From Pseudovibrio exalbescens DSM 16456 (GTDB lineage: Bacteria; Pseudomonadota; Alphaproteobacteria; Rhizobiales; Stappiaceae): DNA of 64,000 nucleotides. Positions 34,752-44,927 of the stretch are shown piece after piece. A program made the translations under genes and the position numbers. Numbering within the stretch: position 1 is the stretch's first letter; every line of letters starts with the position of its first letter. The stretch is taken from the NCBI RefSeq assembly GCF_000422785.1, contig NZ_AUGS01000016.1:40576-104575 (forward strand). The letters run 5' to 3'. The notes beneath the pieces are model-generated. The model did no database searches and had not been told where the DNA came from. It worked only from the letters and a program-made list of their open reading frames with translations.

Positions 34752-36112
34752 GACTGGACCTCCCTTGCTGCCGCAAGTCTTGCTTTCTTGCGCCGCAACG
34801 CGCGCGCCGTGATCAAGCCAACGGCGATAAGAACCACGCCGCACACCAGGAAGAACAAAGACTGCCCAAGAAGGCTGCCAATGGTCTCGTAAAGCAGCCA
34901 TAGCGAATTCCCGCTCAACGCTGCTATGCCAAGCAACAGCCAACCAGTTCGTTCTTCGTGAACACCTACCAAAAGGATCAAGAGAGCCACGCCAAGCGCG
35001 GCGACCGCCGTGAGTATCTCGGCATTTGGCACAGCGGCAAGCCAGACACCTGCCAAGGAGATGCAACTGATCGCCAGATGAAACCCGCTCACACGGCGCT
35101 GCCCCAGCCAATCCACAATGGCAACCAGCACAACACCAACTGCAGCTACGAACGCAATTGTCATCATCGGGGTTGAAATGAGCGCACCCCAATACTCAGC
35201 CAAATAACCCGCAATGCCAGCCCTCAGATAACTTGGTGTATCCAGGAAGGCTTCACCAGGCGCCACCATGCGCACATAGGTGAGAAAGCCCAAAAGAATG
35301 AGACCGGCGCTTTGCGCTGTCTGGCCAAAACCAATCACGCCCCAACTCATATGCCTCACCCGAACGCCGAGCACCTGAAGCAAGTTCCCGCCCAAAAGCA
35401 GAACAACACCGATAAAACCAAAGCTTTCAAGCAAAAAGAACCCTTCATTGGCCCCCTTTAGCTCAGTCAATCCGCGCACAAAAAACGCCAAACCAGTGAC
35501 GATGAACAGCCATCGCCCCAACAGGTTGGGCCGTACGATTATCTGCCAAAGGGAAATTGGTAGTGTGGCAAGGGCTGCCCAAAGAACCCAGCCCGTCGGC
35601 ATCGCATCAACCAAAAGCCAGAGCAAGATGACAAGAGCGGCCAGCATCGCCGCGCGGCTTCGCCCCAGAACAGCAATGCCCAGCGCCCCGAGCAGAGACA
35701 GACCCAAGCCACCCTGCCAGTCTCGTGGCAGGTTGTATATTTGTCCAACAAGCGCCAACGCGCTAAAAAAGACGAGGGCTGTGACCAGTCCCATCAAATC
35801 TGCCAGCAGGCCCCAGCCTCGGCGTTCGCAAAAAAACATGCCGCCAACGCCTACAAGTACGAGGGCCAACACACCAATGAGTTTGGTCGGCCGCGGAATC
35901 ACTCCCCAATTTGCCGCAATAAACGCAACAACCGCGAGTGCGAGTGCAATCCCGCCCACACCAATGACCACCAAGGGCAACAGGTGAGACTTGGATACCC
36001 TATCATCCATTTCCACTTCAATGGCGCGCAAACCCTCTGCGCTCACCCACCCGTTTTGATGCCAGCGCGGCAGATCCTGCACCAGCTTTTGCCGATATAA
36101 CCGTATAAGCAT
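34748..36112 (-). CDS. DUF2157 polytopic membrane protein
   Basis: 454 residues. A cytoplasmic N-terminal region of about 45 residues (WHQNGWVSAEGLRAIE is the DUF2157 hallmark) is followed by roughly 12 membrane segments, including LVGQIYNLPRDWQGGL, a recurring family motif. Function unknown. It overlaps the downstream GDYXXLXY gene by 4 nt, so the two products probably form a complex. The ribosome site is weak. Confidence 0.87.
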   Translation of the reverse strand: MLIRLYRQKLVQDLPRWHQNGWVSAEGLRAIEVEMDDRVSKSHLLPLVVIGVGGIALALAVVAFIAANWGVIPRPTKLIGVLALVLVGVGGMFFCERRGWGLLADLMGLVTALVFFSALALVGQIYNLPRDWQGGLGLSLLGALGIAVLGRSRAAMLAALVILLWLLVDAMPTGWVLWAALATLPISLWQIIVRPNLLGRWLFIVTGLAFFVRGLTELKGANEGFFLLESFGFIGVVLLLGGNLLQVLGVRVRHMSWGVIGFGQTAQSAGLILLGFLTYVRMVAPGEAFLDTPSYLRAGIAGYLAEYWGALISTPMMTIAFVAAVGVVLVAIVDWLGQRRVSGFHLAISCISLAGVWLAAVPNAEILTAVAALGVALLILLVGVHEERTGWLLLGIAALSGNSLWLLYETIGSLLGQSLFFLVCGVVLIAVGLITARALRRKKARLAAAREVQS

Positions 36113-36191
36113 CTTTGGGGTTCTTTTCCCTTATCCGTCCGTTGTCACGCAAAATCTATCAAGTGAAAAAACATCTGCCGTTTTCAGCCAA

Positions 36192-36223
36192 ACAAAAAAA
36201 GGCGCAGCAACCAGCCGCGCCTT
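36192..36223 (-). terminator. Intrinsic terminator of the HAD-ATP12 unit
   Basis: Stem AAGGCGC / GCGCCTT with an 11-nt loop and seven T on the minus strand, 29 nt after the ATP12 stop. Confidence 0.88.
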
Positions 36224-36251
36224 CCCATGAGGATCCTGCGTTGTAGTTACC

Positions 36252-37052
36252 TTAGGCTTCTACCTGAACTTCAGGCTTGTTAAGAATAAGGCAAGCCGCC
36301 GAATACTCTTCATTCTTGTACTTGCGCACCCGCTGCGCTTCGCTGTCTTGGCCCCATTGTTCGATGTTCCAGTCCTCATCAACATGAGCGAAGTCCCAAA
36401 CATCGTCCTCCGAAAAGGCCCGGTGAGCCACTGCCAAGGCCAGAATAGCCGAACCGCTGATACTTGTGATGGTATGCAATGCCGACAATTCAAGAGGAGT
36501 GAACTGGTTCAGACCTTCGCGAATATTTGCCTGCAAGGCTTCACTTTGCGGTTTGTGAACGAGCCCGGTTGTCAGTTCGAACCTGCCGTCGAACATATCC
36601 TCAGCCCAGGCGAGAACGGGATCCCACGCAGCTTGTTGGCGCGCCACTAACTCCTGTGGAGCTTCTGCACGGTAACAAAGATAGTCGTTACCAGCATAGC
36701 GAGCCACTTCGTCCGCCACATCAGAGAACCGATCAGCCACCGCATCGATTGCGGAATGGGAAATGCGGGTGAGCGGCATTGTTGCCGGATCAATATGTTT
36801 TTCCTGCAGTTCCCATTCGGCAGCCACGGCCTCCGCCAGATACTCCTCGTCAAACACAAGCGTTTTGCGTGTCGGTGTTTTGATCGTCCGCCCATCGAGC
36901 AGTACACCAAAGCGTCCTTCCACCTCGCCTACGCTGACCTGTTCATAAAACCGCTTGGGCAACTCGCGCCGCGACAGTTTCTGCGCACTTTCGACCGGAT
37001 CCACCGGCCCTTTGGCCATGTCCTCTTCAATCTGTTCGAAAATATCCCGCAT
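36252..37052 (-). CDS. ATP12-family F1-ATPase assembly chaperone
   Basis: 266 residues. Recognised by RFYEQVSVGEVEGRFGVLLDGRTIKTP, the EWELQEKHIDPATMPLTRISHSAID block and TGLVHKPQ. In mitochondria ATP12 escorts the F1 alpha subunit; the alphaproteobacterial homologue is presumed to aid ATP synthase assembly. Its ATG 37052 overlaps the upstream HAD stop by one base (TGATG), so expression is coupled. This pairing recurs in rhizobia. Confidence 0.9.
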   Translation of the reverse strand: MRDIFEQIEEDMAKGPVDPVESAQKLSRRELPKRFYEQVSVGEVEGRFGVLLDGRTIKTPTRKTLVFDEEYLAEAVAAEWELQEKHIDPATMPLTRISHSAIDAVADRFSDVADEVARYAGNDYLCYRAEAPQELVARQQAAWDPVLAWAEDMFDGRFELTTGLVHKPQSEALQANIREGLNQFTPLELSALHTITSISGSAILALAVAHRAFSEDDVWDFAHVDEDWNIEQWGQDSEAQRVRKYKNEEYSAACLILNKPEVQVEA

Positions 37053-37732
37053 CAAGCAATTTCCTTATTCCAGCCCAGCACCTCTTCCAATGCCGGGATC
37101 AACTCTGGAAACCCGTCAACCACCCGCCGCGCACCAGCACGGCGCAGCTCCTGCGGGACATGGTACCCCCAAGTGACCCCAATGCCATGCACACCGGCAT
37201 TGCGGGCCATTTCCATGTCAAACGACGTGTCCCCAATCATGACGGTGCGCTTAGGATCCGCGCCCGTCTCACTCATGGCTTGCAAAAGCATGCCAGGATG
37301 TGGTTTCGACGGCGCCTTGTCTGCCGTCTGAACCGTAATGAACTTTCCATGCAGATCATGCACCTCCACCATGTGCGCGACACCGCGGGAGTGTTTGCCC
37401 GTGGCGACACCCAGAAGCACATCATCGCGCCTGCTTAGCGTGTCCAGCACTTCGCGCGTACCCGGATAAAGCGGATCATGATCAAGAGCGGCAATACGGC
37501 GGGAAACCTTCGCGGACCTGTAGGCCTCACACATCCTAGGCACCAGATCTGCGTTTTCCCGGCCCACCAGCTGCAAGAAAGCCGGCTCCAGGGACAGCCC
37601 GACAATGGAGAGCGCAGTCTGGCGGTCTGGCATTTTCAGCCCCACAGCCTCAAAGCCCACTTCCAACCCGTGCAAGATGGTATGCTGACTGTCGACCAGC
37701 GTGCCATCACAATCAAAAACCACCAGATACAT
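37052..37732 (-). CDS. HAD-superfamily phosphatase upstream of ATP12
   Basis: 226 residues, subclass I HAD. Motif I is VVFDCDGTLVDS, motif II VATGKHS, motif III the Lys of SKPHPGML and motif IV VMIGDTSFDMEMA, with a helical cap between I and II. It is probably a phosphoglycolate-type phosphatase of unknown substrate. It is coupled to ATP12 by the TGATG overlap and follows rluC by 42 nt, so rluC-HAD-ATP12 is a likely operon. Confidence 0.9.
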   Translation of the reverse strand: MYLVVFDCDGTLVDSQHTILHGLEVGFEAVGLKMPDRQTALSIVGLSLEPAFLQLVGRENADLVPRMCEAYRSAKVSRRIAALDHDPLYPGTREVLDTLSRRDDVLLGVATGKHSRGVAHMVEVHDLHGKFITVQTADKAPSKPHPGMLLQAMSETGADPKRTVMIGDTSFDMEMARNAGVHGIGVTWGYHVPQELRRAGARRVVDGFPELIPALEEVLGWNKEIA

Positions 37733-37774
37733 GGATGTGCTCTATCCTTTGTTGCCCGCAGAGCCCCTATCGGG

Positions 37775-38776
37775 TTATTGCGGCTCGGCAATCTCCGGGT
37801 CGTACTCGCTGACGTCAAACCCGAGTAAGTTCCAGGTTTGTTGCATGTGCGGCGGCAAGGGCGCCGAAACGTCGATCATCCCTGTGCCGGATGGATGCGG
37901 TATCACGATCCGCCGAGCCAGAAGGTGCAACTTGTTCTGGATGCCACCGGGTAAATCCCAGTTCATGATGTTGAAGTATTTGCTATCGCCAATGATCGGA
38001 TGACGAATATGGGCTGTGTGGGCCCGAAGTTGGTGTGTGCGACCTGTGACGGGCTTCAGCGTGACCCAGGCTAGTTTTTGCCCTGATTGCTCCACCACGT
38101 TGTAAAGGCTGACGGCATGTTGTGCCTCGTCTTCGCCATGGCGGGCAATGCGCATGCGTTCGTCTTCTTCGCTACGCGCAAGAAATGTAGAAATTCGGCC
38201 CTGCCGCGGCTTTGGCACCCCTGCAACAACCGCCCAGTAAATCTTCTGCGTGTTGCGATGCCGGAAGGATTTGGTCAGTTCCTGTGCGGCTTTGCGTGTA
38301 CGCGCCACCAGGATTATGCCAGAGGTGTCTCGGTCCAGTCGATGGACCAGACGCGGCTTGTTTCCCTTGCGATCCGTAAAGGCATCCAGCATGCCATCCA
38401 AATGCCGTTTAAGACCCGAGCCTCCCTGAACTGCCAGCCCTGCCGGCTTGTTCAGAACCATGACATCCTTGTCTTCATAGAGCATCATCTGCTCAATGGC
38501 GGCCTTGTCGTCGGCAATCAATTTGCTGGACCGCGGCTTTGCATTGGGCCGGTCATCCGCAGCCACTTCAACCGAGATGGGAGGAACACGGATCATCTGC
38601 CCGCTGACAATCCGGGTAGAGCTTTCTGCCCGCTTGCCATCCACACGCACCTGTCCTGTGCGCAACAGCTTTTGTAACCGGCCAAATCCCAAATCAGGGA
38701 AGTGCGACTTGAACCAGCGGTCCAGACGCATGCCGTCTTCATCTTTGTCGACTTTGATTGTTTGAATGCCACTCAT
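37775..38776 (-). CDS. rluC: RluC/RluD-family 23S rRNA pseudouridine synthase
   Basis: 333 residues. An S4 RNA-binding domain (about 16-65) is followed by the RluA-type catalytic domain with HRLDRDTSG, in which Asp148 is the nucleophile, and GRTHQLRAHTAHI. It isomerises uridines in 23S rRNA. The exact target positions depend on whether it is RluC or RluD; RluC is favoured from the rhizobial synteny. ATG 38776 (MSGIQTIKV) was preferred to GTG 38800 because it matches homologues as I recall them. Confidence 0.9.
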   Translation of the reverse strand: MSGIQTIKVDKDEDGMRLDRWFKSHFPDLGFGRLQKLLRTGQVRVDGKRAESSTRIVSGQMIRVPPISVEVAADDRPNAKPRSSKLIADDKAAIEQMMLYEDKDVMVLNKPAGLAVQGGSGLKRHLDGMLDAFTDRKGNKPRLVHRLDRDTSGIILVARTRKAAQELTKSFRHRNTQKIYWAVVAGVPKPRQGRISTFLARSEEDERMRIARHGEDEAQHAVSLYNVVEQSGQKLAWVTLKPVTGRTHQLRAHTAHIRHPIIGDSKYFNIMNWDLPGGIQNKLHLLARRIVIPHPSGTGMIDVSAPLPPHMQQTWNLLGFDVSEYDPEIAEPQ

Positions 38777-38976
38777 GGGCTGGAGTTCCGGTCTGTTCAC
38801 TTGGACGGGCCGGTCAGCACAGATGCAAGGCCACGTTCTCTTTGTTCATTTGGCTTCCATGTGACAGCCCCGGCCTCCGAATGCAAGGGTTAGACACTAA
38901 AACACCGTAAAAACATGATGAAACTGCCGTTTAGTCACATATGAAAGGCCGCATCAAGGTACAGCCCTTTCCTACC

Positions 38977-39357
38977 CTAAGCCAGAACCTGGCGTGCAAG
39001 CGCCAGCCCCCCAAACAATGCTCCAATGGATAGTACTACGGACACCAGCGCGTAGGTCACCGCAAGCCACATCTCCCCTCGCTCCCAAATAACAGCCACA
39101 TCAAGTGAGAAGCTGGAAAACGTTGTGAACCCGCCCAAAAACCCGGTAGCGATCAATAACCGCAGTTCAGTTGAGCCTTGCAACTTTTGAGCTAGCAACT
39201 CGATGAACAGTCCCATAATCAGGGAGCCCAGAACGTTGACCGTCAAAGTTCCCCACGGAAACGAAGGCCCCATCAACCTGAGTCCGGCCAGAGAAATAAG
39301 GTGACGGCAAACGGCGCCTGCCCCGCCACCTGCGGCTACGAGTAGAAGATGCATCAT
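38977..39357 (-). CDS. crcB: Fluoride channel CrcB/Fluc
   Basis: 126 residues, four membrane helices. The channel motifs are GAVCRHLIS in helix 1, WGTLTVNVLGSLIMG (pore Asn) and GFLGGFTTFSSFSLD (phenylalanine box and break in helix 3). Two antiparallel copies export F- from the cytosol. No fluoride riboswitch is recognisable upstream. It sits between rluC and the patatin gene. Confidence 0.95.
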   Translation of the reverse strand: MMHLLLVAAGGGAGAVCRHLISLAGLRLMGPSFPWGTLTVNVLGSLIMGLFIELLAQKLQGSTELRLLIATGFLGGFTTFSSFSLDVAVIWERGEMWLAVTYALVSVVLSIGALFGGLALARQVLA

Positions 39358-39478
39358 GGATCCGGATATCTCTGCTGATCACTTTGTAGTTTCGAGTAAT
39401 CCCCCACATCAGTGGATACAAGCAAAAACTGGCTACTTGCGTGGAAGAACTTAACCGCACCGAGAACGGGAGAAGCTT

Positions 39479-41854
39479 CTAAACATCCAGAGATGATAGC
39501 GACCTTTGGCCAACTTCAGCCTCAATCAAACGGATATCGATCAGACTACGAAGGTCGACAATCAAATCCTGGTCTGCCTTCAACTGATCTTCTTCTTCGT
39601 CCAAAATGGACTCGAACAAACCACGGAGCTGACTGTTGGCAAAGCCCACGGCGTTGTTGTCGCTCACCACGTTTGCGAGCAAGCTGGCAAGTCGCTCGGC
39701 AGCATTCAACCGCCCCCAAAGATAGTCATGCTCACGCCAACTGCGGTTGAAAAATGCGCCGAATGTCTGCAATTGCGCCCCCTTCAACGCCGTTCCCTCC
39801 GGTTTCAGAACGCCGGGGTCTTTGGGACTTATGCGACTGACAGACACCTCCCCCAGTTCAGTGTGGTCAAGGGTTTGCTGAATGGGCAACATGACCGCAT
39901 CATAAAAGGGAAAGCCTAGATATGCTCTCAGGAGCGGCCGATCCGGAAACCTTGAAGACAGCTCGCTATCCGCTGTGCAGATCACCTCATCGGTAAGATG
40001 GTCGAGGTCGATCAATCCCATCCTCTCCTGCAGCAGAATGATGACAGTCTCCATCCTTGCTCTGTCTCTATTCAAGATATCCATGGGTCCACAAGCCTCA
40101 CGCGTTTCCCGCCCATAGAACTGGCGGCTCCAGCGATACTGCAAATAGGTAATGATCTCATAGAGCCGCCCCTTCAAATGCCCGAGCCGTTCCACTGTAC
40201 CGGTATCCAGTCGCTCGTCGGCATAGAGGCTGTTGACCTTGCGAATTACAGATCGCAAACATCTGATGCGGTAATCTACATCGAGATAAAGGGGATTCAC
40301 GGACCCGTCTTCACTGGAGCTTGGAACAAATGCCTCACGAACATCTGGCATGAGAGGTCGGATTGCCTGTTCCAGCCGTTCTGTCGCTCTTGGTTGATTA
40401 TCATTTGCACCCAGCCGCTTCACCAGCTTTGCAATACGGTTCACCAAACGACTCAACCGTACTTGGGCGTAGCCCGGGTGGACAAAACCTGAATGTTGAC
40501 GAGCCATTTCCATGGCCCCTTCCCGCGCTCGCCTGACCTGTTCGGCTGGGGGGTGCCGTGGGTCCATTACGGCCAAAAGAGCATGCACTTCGCGATCTAC
40601 ATCCGGCTGAACGGAACCAATAACTTCGCGCAACCGACGGCTACGAGCATTCATCCGTTCAATTTCCTTCAGATTGTCACCTACCGGTTCGTTACGCGGG
40701 ATATAAGCTAGTGACGCCAGAATGCTGCGAAAGAAACCGGGCGGTGAGAACTCTGCCGTGTCGCCGTTGGCGGGCTCTCCGGGAATTGGATCAACATACA
40801 ATAACCGGCGCACCACTTCCCGAGAGGCAGCCCTTTCGTCAATGCTGTCGATAATCGGTTGAAACGGTTTGTTCATGACCACGCTACCATCAATGAACAA
40901 GCGAGGTTCTCCCGTGTCCAATGGGCCCTGTAAAACCTCTTGCACAAATCGTTCGCGATCCGGCCACTGCAAGTTGAGTTCTTCAACCACTGCGGCTACT
41001 TCTTCAATTGAGGCAGGTGGAAACGCGCCCGGGAAAGAGGCCGTAGCCCTTGCTGCGAAAACATTGCTTGCGGCGCAATCTGCGCTCAATTGAGATTTCA
41101 AGCCCTCAACGCCGTCATTGCGCGCGGAAAAACGAACCATTCGGCGATGCTCGATTTCCTCTAGCCGCACCTGATGGTAGAGCGGAACGGCATGTTTTTT
41201 ACCAAAATAGTCGGTCAGAGTAACGAACAACTCCAGCTTCTGCCCAACGGGGATCAAAGTATTTCCCTGATCGCATGCATCCATCGCCTGACAGGCTTCA
41301 AGCATCCAACGAGAAAAACGCTCTCCCGAGAACGGAGGTTTGAACCAGCGAGAGGACATGAACCAATGCAATTTGCGGCGCGCCTCGGTCGATCCGGGGT
41401 CCTGGTCCAGAACCAAGCCCAATGCCCGGCCAACAACCGGAGCAACAAGTCGCTTCACCCAACGGCTCGCGCCATGTGGCGGACGGGCCAACTCCGTCAC
41501 ATCTGCCTTTTCCAGCCAGAACGCGCGATGCGGATCCAATGGCAGGTCATGGGCAAGCGCCCGCGCCAGCATGATGCCATTGATGCCCCCTGCCGATGTG
41601 CCGGAAATGGCATCAATCACAACCCGCAGATCGAGTTCTGCCCGCAAGTCCCGCAATAAACGAAAGTAGTGAACGGCCGATCCGGTGAGCCCCTGCTCAA
41701 CTTGTGCCAGGTCGGCACCAGAGCTCAGCGCCTTGTCCAGCGCTCGGGATGCACGCTGCAACCCAAGTAATTCTCTGGTCACACCATGCATGTAGATGGC
41801 CAGAGACACCCCGCCATAAAGAACGACAGCCAGCCTGAGTTCAACCTGTCGCAT
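39479..41854 (-). CDS. Large patatin-like phospholipase-domain protein
   Basis: 791 residues. An N-terminal patatin domain (about 1-335) has the nucleophile elbow GTSAGG (Ser87), the Gly-rich oxyanion-loop region YGGVSLAIYMHG, and the catalytic Asp322 of FIDGS. The remaining 450 residues are helical and resemble the C-terminal region (DUF3376-type) that follows patatin in a family of actinobacterial and proteobacterial proteins. It would hydrolyse acyl esters of lipids. No signal peptide. ATG 41854 has GAGGGT 8 nt ahead and lies 71 nt after rarA on the same strand. Confidence 0.85.
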   Translation of the reverse strand: MRQVELRLAVVLYGGVSLAIYMHGVTRELLGLQRASRALDKALSSGADLAQVEQGLTGSAVHYFRLLRDLRAELDLRVVIDAISGTSAGGINGIMLARALAHDLPLDPHRAFWLEKADVTELARPPHGASRWVKRLVAPVVGRALGLVLDQDPGSTEARRKLHWFMSSRWFKPPFSGERFSRWMLEACQAMDACDQGNTLIPVGQKLELFVTLTDYFGKKHAVPLYHQVRLEEIEHRRMVRFSARNDGVEGLKSQLSADCAASNVFAARATASFPGAFPPASIEEVAAVVEELNLQWPDRERFVQEVLQGPLDTGEPRLFIDGSVVMNKPFQPIIDSIDERAASREVVRRLLYVDPIPGEPANGDTAEFSPPGFFRSILASLAYIPRNEPVGDNLKEIERMNARSRRLREVIGSVQPDVDREVHALLAVMDPRHPPAEQVRRAREGAMEMARQHSGFVHPGYAQVRLSRLVNRIAKLVKRLGANDNQPRATERLEQAIRPLMPDVREAFVPSSSEDGSVNPLYLDVDYRIRCLRSVIRKVNSLYADERLDTGTVERLGHLKGRLYEIITYLQYRWSRQFYGRETREACGPMDILNRDRARMETVIILLQERMGLIDLDHLTDEVICTADSELSSRFPDRPLLRAYLGFPFYDAVMLPIQQTLDHTELGEVSVSRISPKDPGVLKPEGTALKGAQLQTFGAFFNRSWREHDYLWGRLNAAERLASLLANVVSDNNAVGFANSQLRGLFESILDEEEDQLKADQDLIVDLRSLIDIRLIEAEVGQRSLSSLDV

Positions 41855-41925
41855 ACACGCACCCTCATGTTGGACGTAAAGTGTGCGGGCGAAGGCCATC
41901 ACAAGGCAACCACGACAATGGGCGG

Positions 41926-43245
41926 TCAGCTGTCTCCTGCTTTGTGTCGTTCCTGCCTCAGCCGCTCCCAATAGGACAAACGCTTGCGAATTTCCCGTTC
42001 GAAACCCCGCTCTGGAGGATCATAATAGCGCTGTCGGCCCATTTTTTCCGGGAAAAAATCCTGGCCTGAGAAACCGTCCGGGGCATCATGATCATACTGA
42101 TACCCTTCGTTGTAACCCATTTCCTTCATCATCTTGGTAGGTGCATTCAGAATGTGTTTCGGCGGCACCAACGATCCATTGGATTCTGCAGCCTTTCGGG
42201 CTGCCTTGTAGGCGACATAGACGCCATTGGACTTTGGGGCTGTCGCCAGATACACACAGGCTTGCGCCAGAGCCAGTTCGCCTTCTGGAGATCCCAGCAT
42301 CTGATAGGCATCACGAGCTGCATTTGCCTGTACGACAGCGTTGGGATCAGCCAGCCCAATATCCTCTACAGCCATACGCACGAGGCGACGGGCAATGTAC
42401 ATGGGGTCTTCTCCGCCATCGAGCATTCGGCACATCCAGTAGAGAGCTGCATCGGCGTCAGATCCACGCACAGATTTGTGCAAGGCTGAAATCAGATTGT
42501 AATGACCGTCCTTGGTCTTGTCATAGATTGGTGCGCGCCGTTGGACGATCTCCGTCAGACGAGTGCTATCAAACACCTCGTCCTCACTTGCTGTACGCCA
42601 GACATCCTCCGCCAATGTCAGCGCTGAGCGGCCATCTCCATCAGCCATGCCAATCAAAGTTTGGCGAGCCCCTTCATCAAGCGGCAGTGGTCTGTCCATT
42701 TCCTTTTCGGCCCGAACCAGCAAGTCTTCCAGTGCATCTGCATCCAGACTCTCAAAGACAAGTACATGAGCACGTGACAACAGCGCCGCATTCAACTCGA
42801 AACTGGGGTTCTCAGTCGTCGCTCCGACCAAAGTGATGGTGCCGTCTTCCATCACCGGCAAGAAACTGTCCAGTTGGGCGCGATTGAACCGGTGAATCTC
42901 ATCAACAAACAAGAGGGTGCCACGACCTGAAATCCGTCGCGCACGTGCCGCCTCGAAGCACTTCTTCAGATCCGCAACACCCGAAAAAATCGCGGAGATC
43001 TGCTCAAACGCGAGCTCGGTTTCATGAGCCAACAGCCGTGCCATGGTGGTCTTTCCGGTGCCTGGAGGCCCCCAAAAAATCAAGGAACCCAGAGACCCCG
43101 AGCGCAGCATGCGTGTAAGGATACCATCTTCGCCGATCAGATGCTGCTGACCAACGACTTCACTGAGACGGGCAGGTCGCAACCGGTCTGCCAACGGACG
43201 ATTACCGCTCTGATCCAGACCGGCGGAAGAAAACAGATCACTCAT
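41926..43245 (-). CDS. rarA: Replication-associated recombination protein A (RarA/MgsA)
   Basis: 439 residues. AAA+ ATPase of the clamp-loader clade: Walker [10 protein letters not shown] (about 60), Walker [12 protein letters not shown], sensor 1 [11 protein letters not shown], and a C-terminal tetramerisation domain with [14 protein letters not shown]. It acts at stalled replication forks and ends, interacting with SSB and DNA ends. Preceded by the degQ terminator, followed by the patatin gene after 71 nt. The synteny with degQ and crcB is a rhizobial feature as I recall it. Confidence 0.96.
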   Translation of the reverse strand: MSDLFSSAGLDQSGNRPLADRLRPARLSEVVGQQHLIGEDGILTRMLRSGSLGSLIFWGPPGTGKTTMARLLAHETELAFEQISAIFSGVADLKKCFEAARARRISGRGTLLFVDEIHRFNRAQLDSFLPVMEDGTITLVGATTENPSFELNAALLSRAHVLVFESLDADALEDLLVRAEKEMDRPLPLDEGARQTLIGMADGDGRSALTLAEDVWRTASEDEVFDSTRLTEIVQRRAPIYDKTKDGHYNLISALHKSVRGSDADAALYWMCRMLDGGEDPMYIARRLVRMAVEDIGLADPNAVVQANAARDAYQMLGSPEGELALAQACVYLATAPKSNGVYVAYKAARKAAESNGSLVPPKHILNAPTKMMKEMGYNEGYQYDHDAPDGFSGQDFFPEKMGRQRYYDPPERGFEREIRKRLSYWERLRQERHKAGDS

Positions 43246-43268
43246 ATCGAGACTTTTAGCAAAAACAG

Positions 43269-43298
43269 AAAAGGACCGGCACCTGATTGCCGGTCCTT
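43269..43298 (-). terminator. Intrinsic terminator of degQ
   Basis: 11-bp perfect stem AAGGACCGGCA / TGCCGGTCCTT, 6-nt loop, with a T-rich minus-strand tail between the degQ stop and the rarA start. Confidence 0.9.
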
Positions 43299-43305
43299 CC
43301 CCAAA

Positions 43306-44745
43306 TTAGCCCCGAACGGATAGTCGGCGCAACTTTCCATCTCGTTGTATTTCAATCAACCATCGGCGTGGACGCTCTCTGGACACCCTTTGCAGGAACT
43401 GTGCACTCTCAATCTCGACGCCGTTCACAGCCACAACGATATCACCACGCCGAAGGCCGACGTATTGCGCTGCCGAACCATTCTCAACTTGCGAGATAAT
43501 AACGCCCTCATACTCATCGCGAACCCGAAGTTCTTCAGCCACCGCTGGAGAGAGGTTCATCACGGTTGCGCCGGCAAATGGAGAACGGCCACCAATCTGG
43601 CGCATATCCCGTGGCACTGTTTCCGGCGCTTCCTGCAGCGCGATTGTCAGCGCCACCTCTTCCTGTCCCCGCAGAACACGGAGGGTCGCGCTCGATCCAA
43701 TTTCCCGCGTTGCAAGGCGATAACCAAACGAATTGGGATCATTGATCTCATTCTCACCCACAGCAACAATGAGATCACCTACTTCAAGGCCCGCCTGCTC
43801 CGCCGGGCTGTCCGGGAATATGCGCGTCACCAAAACGCCACGCGGTCGATCCAGTCCAAGCCCCATGGCGATATCACTGCTTACAGGCTGCAAGCTGGCG
43901 CCAATCCACGGCCGGCGCACATAGTCCCCATCACCCGCAGCGCTCGCCACGACTTTCACCATGTTGGCAGGAATTGCGAACCCAATCCCGTTGGAGCCAC
44001 CCGAGCGAGAGAAAATGGCTGTATTAATCCCCACAAGATTGCCATGCACATCAATCAACGCACCACCTGAGTTGCCAGGATTGATGGCAGCATCCGTCTG
44101 AATGAAGAACTGATAGTCCGAGACCCCAACCTGTGTGCGCGCAACTGCCGAAACGATGCCTTGCGTAACGGTCTGGCCAACGCCAAACGGATTACCGATG
44201 GCGAGCACGAGATCTCCCACCTCCAGTTCGTCCGAGTTGGCAAACGAAACATGCGGAAAGTCCTCATCCGGCGCATCAATCTTTAAAACCGCCAAATCCG
44301 TTCGCTCATCTTTCAGCACAATCTCCGCATCAAACTCGCGGCGATCAGCAAGCGCGACCCGCACCTCGTCTGCATTCTCAATAACGTGGTTATTGGTGAT
44401 GATAATACCTTGTCCCGAGATTATGACACCAGAGCCCAGAGAACTCTGCACACGCCGTTGGGTTCTTGGCTCCCCGAAAGCTCGATCACCAAAGAACCGG
44501 CGAAAAAACGGATCGTCAAAGAACGGGGAAATCCGCTGCCGCCGCTCCACCGTCCGACTTGCGTAGACATTGACAACAGCCGGCGCGACCTTCTTGACCA
44601 AGGGTGCAAAGGACAGCTGAATTTCCGCGTTGTTTGAGGGAATTTGATCTGCAGCATGAACGGGAGGCGTTCCGCCCACAACCGAGCCGACAAGCACACC
44701 TGTAACAAACAGGGCTCCGGCGAAATAAGCTCTGAAATCAATCAT
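43306..44745 (-). CDS. degQ: Periplasmic DegQ/DegP-type serine protease
   Basis: 479 residues. The signal peptide (1-31, ending VHA-ADQ) exports it to the periplasm. The trypsin-like triad is His120 (NNHVIENA), Asp150 (ERTDLAVL) and Ser226 (NPGNSGGAL). Two PDZ domains follow (about 270-370 and 380-475). It degrades or chaperones misfolded envelope proteins. DegQ versus DegP is not separable by eye. Located just after the ribosomal block and the two MCPs. Confidence 0.93.
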   Translation of the reverse strand: MIDFRAYFAGALFVTGVLVGSVVGGTPPVHAADQIPSNNAEIQLSFAPLVKKVAPAVVNVYASRTVERRQRISPFFDDPFFRRFFGDRAFGEPRTQRRVQSSLGSGVIISGQGIIITNNHVIENADEVRVALADRREFDAEIVLKDERTDLAVLKIDAPDEDFPHVSFANSDELEVGDLVLAIGNPFGVGQTVTQGIVSAVARTQVGVSDYQFFIQTDAAINPGNSGGALIDVHGNLVGINTAIFSRSGGSNGIGFAIPANMVKVVASAAGDGDYVRRPWIGASLQPVSSDIAMGLGLDRPRGVLVTRIFPDSPAEQAGLEVGDLIVAVGENEINDPNSFGYRLATREIGSSATLRVLRGQEEVALTIALQEAPETVPRDMRQIGGRSPFAGATVMNLSPAVAEELRVRDEYEGVIISQVENGSAAQYVGLRRGDIVVAVNGVEIESAQFLQRVSRERPRRWLIEIQRDGKLRRLSVRG

Positions 44746-44825
44746 GATGTTACCCTGAAATTATCTTGATCCGTCAATGGATCAGGCAAACGCACTGTCA
44801 CAGATAAGAAGGCAATGTGGTCATG

Positions 44826-44871
44826 AAAAGGCCGATCACCGGTTGTGGAAAGCAATTCCGGTAATCGGCCT
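44826..44871 (-). terminator. Intrinsic terminator of the chemoreceptor gene at 44928
   Basis: Stem AGGCCGATCACCGG / CCGGTAATCGGCCT with a 15-nt loop and four T on the minus strand, 56 nt after the stop. Confidence 0.8.
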
Positions 44872-44927
44872 CACCGAAGGATATCAACCCTAAGGGTTTA
44901 TGCATGGACAATACAGCAGCGTTGAAG

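Noticed and set aside
39358..39460. Fluoride riboswitch upstream of crcB
   Set aside because: The conserved crcB-motif blocks are not present in the gap, and the gene start lacks such a leader.
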